The notes beneath the pieces were generated by a model that saw only the letters and a list, made by a program, of their open reading frames with translations, made no database searches and was not told the origin of the DNA. Both the position numbers and the translations under genes were made by a program. Source: Acidobacteriaceae bacterium (lineage in GTDB: Bacteria > Acidobacteriota > Terriglobia > Terriglobales > Acidobacteriaceae). Taken from it: 7,648 nt of DNA. The DNA lies in NCBI GenBank assembly GCA_025462785.1, contig JAOAPG010000263.1:1-7648 (forward strand), in the 5' to 3' direction. This document shows positions 1 through 6,850 of the stretch, one piece after another. Each line of letters opens with the position of its first letter. The stretch's first letter is position 1.

Positions 1-606
1 CCCGGTTATGGCATGATGTGGCAGCCTTACTTTGCCAATGCGGGTTGGGATCCTTTCATGAATGGAGCTTGGGCATTTGGTCCGGGCTCGGGCTACGGAT
101 GGGTGTCGGCTTATCCCTGGGGATGGACTCCTTACCACTACGGTACCTGGACCTTTCTTCCTCACTACGGCTGGGCATGGCAACCAGGCTCTACTTGGAC
201 TGGCTATAATGCGGTCCCGCGAGTCTTGAACGCTCCGGCAAATTTTGTAGCCCCGAAAGCTCCAGTAACCGGGCAACAAACAGTTCTTGTAAATCGTGGA
301 CCTGTGCCCGTGCTCCAAGGAAAATCCGCAAACAAATTAGTAATTCCGAATAATTCAGCTGGATTAGGAATTCCACGAGGCGGAATCAAGGACCCTGCGA
401 AAGTAGCGCAAACCATGGTGCAGCGAGGGACGGTTGAAACGAAGATTCATACGGTTTCTGTCCAGCCCCGCAGCATGTCAATTGAATCCGGCCGCGTGGC
501 CCGTGGTTCTTCTGTTGGCGCGTCTCGATCTTCGGTGAGTCACGGTACTTCCCATTCGACAGCCGGAGCGGCTAGCTCGCATTCATCAGGTGGCGCACAT
601 CGCTGA
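1..606 (+). CDS. DUF6600-like Trp/Tyr/Gly-rich exported protein, C-terminal part (5' end outside window)
   Basis: The reading frame is open from base 1 to a TGA at 604-606, so the gene starts to the left of the window; the ATG codons at 13 and 16 are internal methionines. About 201 residues are visible. The first ~70 hold ten tryptophans in an imperfect aromatic repeat (units such as GYGWVSAYPWGW, YHYGTW and HYGWAW), the pattern of DUF6600-type proteins that I associate with acidobacterial exported or surface proteins, often behind a FecR-like domain. A Pro/Val/Asn-rich linker follows, then a Ser/Gly/His/Ala-rich low-complexity tail of about 40 residues ending SSGGAHR. No membrane segment or catalytic motif is visible in this part. 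The aromatic repeat could bind glycans or pack as short beta strands; that is inference. The signal peptide and any FecR domain would lie outside the window. No U-rich terminator follows the stop. Family call moderately sure, function unknown. Confidence 0.72.
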   Translation, partial: PGYGMMWQPYFANAGWDPFMNGAWAFGPGSGYGWVSAYPWGWTPYHYGTWTFLPHYGWAWQPGSTWTGYNAVPRVLNAPANFVAPKAPVTGQQTVLVNRGPVPVLQGKSANKLVIPNNSAGLGIPRGGIKDPAKVAQTMVQRGTVETKIHTVSVQPRSMSIESGRVARGSSVGASRSSVSHGTSHSTAGAASSHSSGGAHR

Positions 607-619
607 CCGGAGGCCAAGG

Positions 620-634
620 CCGAACAATGTTCGG
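620..634. promoter_or_regulatory. Perfect 15-base palindrome, operator-like
   Basis: CCGAACAATGTTCGG has two perfect 7-base arms around a single central base. It lies 14 bases after the stop of the aromatic-repeat gene and about 120 bases before the putative promoter of the next gene. As RNA it could only form a 6-bp stem with an AAT loop. No run of T follows on either strand, so an intrinsic terminator is unlikely and a dimeric-regulator site is the more natural reading. No regulator can be named. Confidence 0.35.
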
Positions 635-755
635 TGTAGTACAAGCGTAAATTCCGGCTTTGATTGTATAAGGCAACTTCATTCTGCTGCATTGTTTCGC
701 TGTCCAGATTTGACACGGCTTTCTCGAAATCTTCATCTCTTCGCCAAATTGCGTA

Positions 756-784
756 TTGACAAACCTTCCGACACATAGCAGAAT
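756..784 (+). promoter_or_regulatory. Putative sigma-70-type promoter for the exported protein at 835
   Basis: A perfect -35 hexamer TTGACA at 756-761 is followed after exactly 17 bases by CAGAAT at 779-784. The second hexamer matches TATAAT at four of six positions, including the important second A and final T. Transcription would start near 790, leaving a leader of about 45 bases before the ATG at 835. The next gene begins about 30 bases after the 835 gene ends, so the promoter may serve both. Prediction by pattern only. Confidence 0.5.
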
Positions 785-834
785 GCGGGAAATCGTCTCG
801 GTTCCGACATGCTGCTTGGGGCGGAAAGGGACTT

Positions 835-1827
835 ATGTTACGCCGATTTTTGTTGGTGCTTTTCGCCCTTATCCTGTGTTTAGCGGTAATCACCGCTGCC
901 GCACAACCTGCATCGAACTTCCTGCCCGCTGGAACTTTATTGCAATGCACGATGGACGAACCTAACTTTTCGTCCAAGACCGTCCAGGTCGGAGATCCCG
1001 TTCTTTGCCATCTCAGCTCTGCTGCCGCATTTGGACGCCCTGTGTTTCCCCGAGGTGCATATTTATCCGGTCGTTTGCAGGATTATAAAGATCCCGGACA
1101 CTTCTGGGGTAAAGGCTGGCTCGAGGTAGATTTCGACCGCATCATCTTGCCTGGTCCGGACGTTCTGCCGCTCTCCGCCAAGCTGATTTCTACCCCTCAC
1201 TACAAAGTCGACCGGGATGGCAAGATTCACGGGCGGGGACACCCAGTGCGGGATACAGTCGAGTGGCTGATTCCTCCCTTGTGGCCAATGAAGGTTCTGC
1301 TTTTACCGAGACGTGGGCCGTATCCTACGCTGAAGGGCGAAACCCGCCTCACGATGCGACTTATGGAAGACGTCGAAGTTCCAGCATTAAGAAGTTCTGT
1401 ACCGGCGCCTTCTTGGGTCCGACCGAGCAGTATGCAGGGTTACGTGCCGCAGTCGCGGCATGACGACTCAGAAGTCCTTCCGGTTGATTTCCGAACGGCC
1501 CTGCACACTTCGTCTCCCGGACCGCAAATTTATCGTTCAGCCTATATCTCCCAGACTCCACTCCCACAAGCCAGCCGAGCGCTGCAACTGACTCAGCAGC
1601 CGGTCAGTCCGCCAAATGGGGCTGCTACAGTCCTCGTCCTTAAGAACAGCAGCGCCTATCTAGCGCAGGATTATTGGCTCGATGCCGACCAGCTTCATTG
1701 CGTAACTCAAAAATCCGGAGACAAGATGATCCCATTGGCAATGCTGGATCTCGAGCAGACAGTACGGCTCAATCGGGAGCGAAACGTAGCTTTCGCTCTG
1801 CGCTCGAGGGATATAAGCCAGCAATAA
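835..1827 (+). CDS. Exported protein of unknown function
   Basis: A 330-residue protein whose start is supported by an AAAGGG purine stretch at 825-830, four bases before the ATG. Residues 1-23 form a clear Sec signal peptide: MLRR, then a Leu/Val/Ile core, then an AAAQ-type cleavage region, so it should be periplasmic or outer-membrane associated. There is no lipobox cysteine at the cleavage site. Residues 30-60 (LPAGTLLQCTMDEPNFSS then VQVGDPVLC) begin a beta-rich domain reaching about residue 180; Cys38 and Cys58 could form a disulfide in the mature protein. Residues 185-260 are Pro/Ser/Gln-rich and look like a linker. Residues 263-320 form a second compact module (VLVLKNSSAYLAQDYWLDADQLHCV, then LDLEQTVRLNRER), resembling one I recall at the C-terminus of other acidobacterial exported proteins. 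No catalytic motif is recognised. It is probably cotranscribed with the GT-C-like gene that follows. Confidence 0.75.
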   Translation: MLRRFLLVLFALILCLAVITAAAQPASNFLPAGTLLQCTMDEPNFSSKTVQVGDPVLCHLSSAAAFGRPVFPRGAYLSGRLQDYKDPGHFWGKGWLEVDFDRIILPGPDVLPLSAKLISTPHYKVDRDGKIHGRGHPVRDTVEWLIPPLWPMKVLLLPRRGPYPTLKGETRLTMRLMEDVEVPALRSSVPAPSWVRPSSMQGYVPQSRHDDSEVLPVDFRTALHTSSPGPQIYRSAYISQTPLPQASRALQLTQQPVSPPNGAATVLVLKNSSAYLAQDYWLDADQLHCVTQKSGDKMIPLAMLDLEQTVRLNRERNVAFALRSRDISQQ

Positions 1828-1857
1828 ATGAAAGACTAGGGGTTGGGGAAGATTGTC

Positions 1858-3633
1858 GTGCCGCATGTTAGGATGCGGCCAGAGTCTTCGCCAGCCTCCT
1901 ACATGGTTTCGCCACAATTTTCTGACTTCCTGACTAACCCGTTCGTAGAGGCCACCGAGCTTCTTACTGTGGCTGCTACGACGGCCTTAATTTTTCGTTC
2001 ACAGAAGAAACCGGTACATACGTCTACACCGCTACTGGATAGCGTGGCTCGATTTTTCGGACGAGTCGCCCGAAATAAGGAGCTCTCCGTCATATGCGTG
2101 GCTTTATTGGTCCTCATTAGCCGTGCTGCCCTGATTCCCCTCCTAGGTATCCCTGAGCCGCGATGGGACGACGAATATAGCTACATTTTAGCTGGCCAGA
2201 CTTTCGCTTCCGGGCGAGTCACGAACCCGGCTCACCCCATGTGGGTACATTTCGAAACCTTCCACGTCATCCAGCAGCCCACTTATATGTCGATGTATCC
2301 TCCGGCGCAGGGTCTTGTCCTCGCTGCCGGTATCAAGCTCGGAGGTCGTACGTGGATTGGAGTCTGGATAATTACGGCTGTCGCCTGTGCAGCGATTTGT
2401 TGGATGCTGCAAGGTTGGGTGCCACCGGGCTGGGCACTTTTTGGCGGAGCATTGGCCGGACTGCGGCTAGGCATTTTGAGCTACTGGATGAATAGCTATT
2501 TCTCTACATCGATCGCCGCATTAGGAGGTGCGCTCATATTAGGAGCCCTCCCCAGATTGACAAAACGTACACGAGTTCGCGACGCAGTTCTCATGGCAAT
2601 CGGACTGGCAATCCTCGCAAACAGTCGCCCTTACGAAGGCCTCATTCTCAGTATTCCGGTTCTGGGAGCGTTGCTGATCTGGCTATTGAGTAGCAAGCAC
2701 CCGCCGCTCCGAATCATATTTCCGAGACTGCTACTCCCCGTAATCCTAGTACTGACTCTTACCGGTGGAGGTATGGGATATTACTTCTGGCGCGTGACGG
2801 GCAGTCCAATTCGCATGCCTTATCAAGTAAACCGCGACACCTATGCCGTCACTCCTTATTTCATTTGGCAAAAACTGCGGCCGGAGCCCGTCTATCGACA
2901 TGTTCAAATGCACGACTTTTATATGAACTGGGAACGGAATGCATTTCTTGAGAGCCAATCCCCCATCGGGCTAATGGTCGCAACCTTTCGCAAATTCGCA
3001 TCTTGGTGGACCTTTTATGTCAGCCCGGTGCTGACCATTCCGCTCTTAGCTCTTCCATGTATTCTTCGTGATCGCAACATGAAGTTCGTGCTTGGTGCGG
3101 GTGTATTTTTTCTTCTAGGAACCTTAGTGGAAACGTGGTCGCTTCCTCACTACGTAGCTCCTGCCACCGGAGTCTTGTACCTGATCCTGGTTCAATGCAT
3201 CCGCCATCTTCGCTTCTGGCGATGGGATAACGGGAAAACCGGATTGACGTTGGTGCGGACTATACCCTTGATTTGCATAACCATGCTGGTTGTTCGCATC
3301 GCTGCAGCCGCCCTGCATGTTCCTATTGAACCCCCGTGGCCCAGAGGCAATCTGGAACGTGCGCGCATCGAGCGAACTCTCGAGAATTCCCCAGGCAGGC
3401 AATTAGTCATTGTGCGCTTTGGTTTCATTCATAAACCCGATGACGAATGGATTGCTAATGATCCGGATATCTCTGCTTCAAAAGTGATTTGGGCACGCGA
3501 TATGGGCGAGCAACAAAACCAGGAGCTTCTCCAATATTTTCAGGACCGCCATGTGTGGCTGCTGGATCTCACGAAGCGCGACCCTCCGCACCTCCTTCCG
3601 TACAGTTCTTTCGCACTGCGCTCAAGCTATTAA
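1858..3633 (+). CDS. Multi-pass membrane protein, GT-C / GT39-like glycosyltransferase
   Basis: About 591 residues with roughly ten or more hydrophobic segments. The first firm transmembrane helix (residues ~76-96, SVICVALLVLISRAALIPLL) is followed by RWDDEYSY at ~102-109. This is the acidic pair expected in the first extracytoplasmic loop of GT-C enzymes, which use lipid-phosphate sugars. Next come the loop 'THPMW-like' HPMWVHFETFHVIQQPTY and YPPAQG, a pattern I associate with uncharacterised acidobacterial GT39-type proteins. The last ~100 residues (ERARIERTLENSPGRQLVIVRFG onward) look soluble. Substrate and acceptor are unknown. The start is uncertain. GTG 1858 has GGGGAA 7 bases upstream and is preferred. 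TTG 1843 has no properly spaced ribosome site, and ATG 1873 or ATG 1903 lack one; GTG 2044, just before the conserved core, is also possible. The gene lies ~30 bases after the exported-protein gene, probably the same transcript. Confidence 0.75.
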   Translation: MPHVRMRPESSPASYMVSPQFSDFLTNPFVEATELLTVAATTALIFRSQKKPVHTSTPLLDSVARFFGRVARNKELSVICVALLVLISRAALIPLLGIPEPRWDDEYSYILAGQTFASGRVTNPAHPMWVHFETFHVIQQPTYMSMYPPAQGLVLAAGIKLGGRTWIGVWIITAVACAAICWMLQGWVPPGWALFGGALAGLRLGILSYWMNSYFSTSIAALGGALILGALPRLTKRTRVRDAVLMAIGLAILANSRPYEGLILSIPVLGALLIWLLSSKHPPLRIIFPRLLLPVILVLTLTGGGMGYYFWRVTGSPIRMPYQVNRDTYAVTPYFIWQKLRPEPVYRHVQMHDFYMNWERNAFLESQSPIGLMVATFRKFASWWTFYVSPVLTIPLLALPCILRDRNMKFVLGAGVFFLLGTLVETWSLPHYVAPATGVLYLILVQCIRHLRFWRWDNGKTGLTLVRTIPLICITMLVVRIAAAALHVPIEPPWPRGNLERARIERTLENSPGRQLVIVRFGFIHKPDDEWIANDPDISASKVIWARDMGEQQNQELLQYFQDRHVWLLDLTKRDPPHLLPYSSFALRSSY

Positions 3634-3677
3634 TGTGCGCGGGTAGTCGTGAATTTCAAGACAAAGATTATCCGACA
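3634..3677. other. Short convergent intergenic gap with no visible terminator
   Basis: These 44 bases separate the stop codons of two convergent GT-C-type genes. I see no GC-rich stem followed by a T run on either strand, so termination here would have to be Rho-dependent or rely on structure I cannot see by eye. Confidence 0.4.
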
Positions 3678-4934
3678 TTAGACTTCTAGCACTCTTGGTG
3701 ACCTATTCGTTTTATGTTCGTGCCAAAACTCGATGACAGCTTGGACTGCATTTATCGCAGCGTAGATCATCAAAAGAATTACGACGGGCTCTATAGGATG
3801 ACGATAAGTAGGCCAAGTGTGGGTAATGTAATAGATAAGTGGGAAAATGACCATCACCGTACAAAATGGCATGCCTTCCAATCCCTTACGCTTCAATGCG
3901 AAGGCGGCTCCCAACCAAGCCAGAATGCTGATCGGCAACCACACAGAAAGCGTCGGGGTTGTCCAGAAGGAAAATGATCTCTCTGCTGTAAGTTGCAGGA
4001 ACTTCCCGGGATGTTTTCGGATGAACTTTAAGGCCACGTCCCTTTTATTTTCCATAAATCGCAATTCTCCCACGCGGTTATATTCCGTGGGGTCGTGCAA
4101 GGGGAACGCTGTCGTAAAATCGTAGAGGTAGGTCACTCCTTCGTGGTTTCCAACCCATAGTTCGAGACCAAAATTGTCCCGAACCGGTATCAAATGATGA
4201 AACGTAGCGTAATTGCGTATCGTCCATGGTGACAGCGTAAGCATGCACGTTGCTACCGAGACGAGCATCCGCTTGCTACAAGGAAGCCCACGTCTGCGGT
4301 AGCTTACCCACAGCCACATCCAAAAAAATGGAAACAGACAGAGCAAAGTCGTATTTGTAAGCGCCGCAATCCCCGCCAAGCTTCCAAACAACATCCAGCG
4401 CCATAATTCCAGCGAGTGCGAAAGATTTATAAGCAACAGCAACGAAGCGCAGAGCAATAAGGCCGAAAGGCTGCTCTCCCAAAGACGGATAGAGACGACC
4501 GCTTCGTACAACCACGCAGCCCAGATCCATGCCGCGAGAACTCCACAGAGCGTGCTGAATTCCCGCTTTCCCAATCGCAAAATTAGGACTGCTGTGATAG
4601 CTGAAAAGAGTGCGTTCAATCCGACTGCAATCCATAGCGATGTATGGGTGTAGATCCCGGCTAACTTGAAGATGCTGGCAAGGAGGTAAGGATAAATTGG
4701 CGGCTGCTGCGCCGTAGGAGCCACAACCGTATGAGGCCAAGGAGAGCTGTAGCCCAGCCCTGAAACGATAGCCCATGCAATGCGGCTTGCTTCATTCGGG
4801 AAGAACCCTGATTCCCTATGCGCAGGAAGCAAAACGGCTATCACTCGCAATCGAATAAAGAACGCCGAAAGGAAGATTACAATCGGCGAACTTGCGAATT
4901 TCGAGAAAAGTTGTAACCGGAGGGCGCTCCGCAT
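3678..4934 (-). CDS. GT39/ArnT-like GT-C family membrane glycosyltransferase
   Basis: A 418-residue multi-pass membrane protein with about nine to eleven hydrophobic stretches. After the first helix (residues ~17-37) comes PNEASRIAWAIVSGLGYSSPW at ~46-66. This is the first-loop signature of a GT39-like subgroup, where Glu48 takes the place of the DD/DE pair seen in other GT-C enzymes. APTAQQPPIYPYLLASIFKL (~72-91) follows, then LSPWTIRNY (~234-242), VRDNFGLELWVGN (~251-263) and, near the end, TYRHPIEP (~376-383); all are conserved-looking features of this subgroup. The likely role is transfer of a sugar from a polyprenyl-phosphate donor on the outer face of the inner membrane; donor and acceptor are unknown. 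ATG 4934 is the only start, because an in-frame TAG lies 10 codons upstream. It has no Shine-Dalgarno sequence, but TACAAT at 4950-4945 suggests a nearly leaderless transcript. It lies 102 bases after the GT87 gene and may be read from both. Confidence 0.78.
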   Translation of the reverse strand: MRSALRLQLFSKFASSPIVIFLSAFFIRLRVIAVLLPAHRESGFFPNEASRIAWAIVSGLGYSSPWPHTVVAPTAQQPPIYPYLLASIFKLAGIYTHTSLWIAVGLNALFSAITAVLILRLGKREFSTLCGVLAAWIWAAWLYEAVVSIRLWESSLSALLLCASLLLLINLSHSLELWRWMLFGSLAGIAALTNTTLLCLFPFFWMWLWVSYRRRGLPCSKRMLVSVATCMLTLSPWTIRNYATFHHLIPVRDNFGLELWVGNHEGVTYLYDFTTAFPLHDPTEYNRVGELRFMENKRDVALKFIRKHPGKFLQLTAERSFSFWTTPTLSVWLPISILAWLGAAFALKRKGLEGMPFCTVMVIFPLIYYITHTWPTYRHPIEPVVILLMIYAAINAVQAVIEFWHEHKTNRSPRVLEV

Positions 4935-4944
4935 CGCAGGACGG

Positions 4945-4950
4945 ATTGTA
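4945..4950 (-). promoter_or_regulatory. Possible -10 element for a near-leaderless transcript
   Basis: On the minus strand TACAAT (five of six matches to TATAAT) ends 10 bases before the ATG at 4934, so a transcript would begin only about 3-5 bases before the start codon. The spot 16-18 bases upstream reads like CAATCC, a poor -35, so the promoter is weak or depends on an activator. It fits with the absence of a Shine-Dalgarno sequence at this gene. Confidence 0.25.
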
Positions 4951-4994
4951 ACAGCGGCGCTCTACAGGGATTGTCGGATCGTACAGTCATCGGC

Positions 4995-5012
4995 CGCGAA
5001 ATACATTTCGCG
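4995..5012. repeat. Perfect inverted repeat between the two leftward glycosyltransferase genes
   Basis: CGCGAAA and TTTCGCG, a perfect 7-base pair of arms, enclose the 4-base loop TACA. It lies 25 bases after the stop of the GT87 gene and 60 bases before the GT39-like gene. In the direction of transcription (leftward) the T-rich stretch comes before the stem and not after it, so it does not look like a classical intrinsic terminator. A regulator site, or an RNA hairpin protecting the upstream message from 3' decay, would both fit. Confidence 0.45.
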
Positions 5013-5036
5013 ACCAACCTCAAAAAACAAATCTTT

Positions 5037-6374
5037 CTATTCCAGAGTTGCCTGTTGTTCAAACCAAAACTTTTCTTTGCCCATATTCAGAAACGCCAGC
5101 GTGAGTAAAGCAAACAGAATGAATGGAAGAAGCAAAATCGGCCATTCTGGCAACTCCAGAGCAGTGTTACTGATCTCTCTGCTCTGATGAAGCACTACTG
5201 CTATTACCGAGAGGGCAGAGGCGACAATCCATTGCCAAGTAACTAGTCCCGCGGATAAACCGAGTAGGGCCCGGGAAAGCGATCCGTGTCTCCAAAACCA
5301 TTTACGCAAATCCCAGGTGAGAAGCAATACAGGGAGCAGAAGTAAATGATCGTAAAGCGCGTCCCCAGGTAGGGCGATGAGGACTGTGCCGGCCAAAACT
5401 CCAGCAATTCCCAAGCTAAAACCTCGAGAACTCGAGGGGACTTGCCGAAGCTGCCAAAAACCGTATCCCAACACAGCGAGGAACAATACACAGAGCGCCA
5501 ATCCCATTTCTGTTTTCAGCAGTCTTATTGGCAATATTCTTCCGCCATAGCGCGGATAGCCCGTTAAGACACCGAGCCATTCCGAGGGCCACCCAGGCAA
5601 CGCGAGCTCTCCCGCGCCCCACAATAAAACCTGTAACGACAAAAACGTCCAGAGTAGGGGCTTTCGTTTGTGCCAATCCGCTATCGTCCATGCTGCAAGC
5701 CAAACTATCAGCAAAACCACCATCTGTGGTTTTATAGTTGCCAAAGCCAGGAACGCTCCGGCCTTCTTGTATCTTTCCTCCCTGACAGCCAGAACTGCGG
5801 CTCCAGCTAACGTCCAAACTACGATTCCAGCCTGCTCAGCTATGAGCGCTTCCAGAAGTGGATAACTACTAAGGGTGAGTATCGATATAAATGCGAACGG
5901 AAACCAGCTGAAGTTAAAGTACATTGCCCGAAGCCAAATAAAAATCGCAGCAATGGAAATCATTGGCAACAAGATGACTAGCATGAGACGAACTGTGGTG
6001 AATGGTAAATAGGCTAATGGGAAGAAGAGGAAATCAACATACAGGGGGTAAGCGAAAGTCCTATAGTCTTCAGGAGGATCGTCTACGTTGTGAGCATCCA
6101 AGGAGCGCCCGTATAGCCCAGCCTGGATCTCTTTCGTGACTTCGACGGAATAAGGATTGCGCCGATGCGTTAGGAGTTCGCGGCTGGTCAGCCAGATGGG
6201 ATAGAAATCGCCCCCCATGTAATAACCATTGCCAAGGCCGCGCTCAGCTTGGGCACGCTGCACACGAGGAGTCAGTAAATGGACGTGATAGTACCCAGTA
6301 GCTAGGGCGAGAATCGTTCCAATGGTCAACATCAACCCTCTTCGTGAGGACATCAGGGTTGAAATTAGGTTCAT
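5037..6374 (-). CDS. GT87 / DUF2029-type membrane glycosyltransferase
   Basis: A 445-residue multi-pass membrane protein. The start is the ATG at 6374-6372, which overlaps the VKOR stop as ATGA; CAGG lies 8 bases upstream. The frame stays open for 129 more codons, but these are the VKOR gene read in another frame. Family features in order: GGDFYPIWLTSRELL (~54-68), where the Asp of the first extracytoplasmic loop is the expected catalytic residue of these GT-C enzymes; NPYS (~73-76); TFAYPLYVDFLFFPLAYLPF (~106-125); AEQAGIVV (~179-186); ATIKPQ (~212-217); and YDHLLLLPVLLL (~341-352). Known members, such as mycobacterial PimE, transfer mannose from polyprenyl-phosphate-mannose to a lipid acceptor on the outer side of the membrane. 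The sugar and acceptor here are unknown. The ATGA overlap means translation is coupled to the VKOR gene. Confidence 0.82.
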   Translation of the reverse strand: MNLISTLMSSRRGLMLTIGTILALATGYYHVHLLTPRVQRAQAERGLGNGYYMGGDFYPIWLTSRELLTHRRNPYSVEVTKEIQAGLYGRSLDAHNVDDPPEDYRTFAYPLYVDFLFFPLAYLPFTTVRLMLVILLPMISIAAIFIWLRAMYFNFSWFPFAFISILTLSSYPLLEALIAEQAGIVVWTLAGAAVLAVREERYKKAGAFLALATIKPQMVVLLIVWLAAWTIADWHKRKPLLWTFLSLQVLLWGAGELALPGWPSEWLGVLTGYPRYGGRILPIRLLKTEMGLALCVLFLAVLGYGFWQLRQVPSSSRGFSLGIAGVLAGTVLIALPGDALYDHLLLLPVLLLTWDLRKWFWRHGSLSRALLGLSAGLVTWQWIVASALSVIAVVLHQSREISNTALELPEWPILLLPFILFALLTLAFLNMGKEKFWFEQQATLE

Positions 6375-6850
6375 GTGGAATGCCTGGACCTTGCAACCAG
6401 CAATACGGAAAGCCCAGTGATTAAGGCAATTAATCCCAGCGAAGATAGGCACAGTACGCACCACACCGCGAGTACAGAGGCTTCCACATAGGTGAGGTAT
6501 AAGGCGAAGGATAGCCCTACTACAGAGACGATCAGGAGTATGACTGGAGTTTCGGCCTTCGTCCTGTAAACGCTCGAGAGACAAAGCAGAACTGCATAAC
6601 CGAGTACTCCCAGTAGCGCCACCGGAATTCCTGCGACGGTCGAGTAAATACTGCGGTTTACCATGTCGCAATTGAAGCTGTTTCCAAAATCGCAGAAAGA
6701 GGACTTTGAGCTTCCGTAGTGGTGATAGAGAGAAACGGCGGAAACCATTATGCCCGCGCATGAAAGCAGCGCAATTGCAGTCGAAATCCGGCCCGCGGTT
6801 TTGCCCGTTGATGCACCGCCACTAGGCATATATTTCACGGCAGCTCGCAT
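6371..6850 (-). CDS. Vitamin K epoxide reductase (VKOR) family protein
   Basis: A 159-residue membrane protein with about four hydrophobic helices. It carries the four catalytic cysteines of the family: Cys53 and Cys61 in the extracytoplasmic loop (FCDFGNSFNCDMVNRS), and the active-site WCVLC (Cys131-Cys134) at the start of the last helix. The conserved loop end SIYSTVAGIPVALLG (~67-81) with its Ser and Gly-Pro is also present. Bacterial VKORs reoxidise a thioredoxin-like disulfide oxidase and pass electrons to quinone, doing the job of DsbB. Its partner is the gene just upstream, whose end it overlaps. The start may be ATG 6850 (16-base overlap), GTG 6838 (GTGA 4-base overlap) or ATG 6829; the first residues are not conserved and do not settle it. 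No thioredoxin domain is fused here, unlike many bacterial and plant homologues. Family assignment is secure. Confidence 0.93.
   Translation of the reverse strand: MRAAVKYMPSGGASTGKTAGRISTAIALLSCAGIMVSAVSLYHHYGSSKSSFCDFGNSFNCDMVNRSIYSTVAGIPVALLGVLGYAVLLCLSSVYRTKAETPVILLIVSVVGLSFALYLTYVEASVLAVWCVLCLSSLGLIALITGLSVLLVARSRHST

Noticed and set aside
620..634. LexA/SOS box
   Set aside because: The half sites CGAAC and GTTCG match, but the spacing is three bases and not four, and no SOS gene is near.
540..977. 145-codon minus-strand open frame over the 607-834 gap
   Set aside because: It overlaps the ends of two well-supported rightward genes and has no recognisable domain or ribosome site; probably chance.
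4276..4776. 166-codon minus-strand open frame inside the GT39-like gene
   Set aside because: It is fully contained in a gene with strong family features and has shadow-type composition.
4780..5187. 135-codon plus-strand open frame spanning the gap between the two leftward glycosyltransferases
   Set aside because: It overlaps the coding ends of both genes on the opposite strand, is basic and low in structure, and shows no family pattern.
5422..5437. Palindrome CCTCGAGAACTCGAGG
   Set aside because: It lies inside the GT87 coding region, in a Ser/Arg stretch built from XhoI-like CTCGAG repeats; chance is the simplest explanation.
6375..6761. 129-codon upstream extension of the GT87 reading frame
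   Set aside because: It lies inside the VKOR gene in another frame, is Arg/Ser-rich and not membrane-like, and the ATGA start at 6374 fits the family start.
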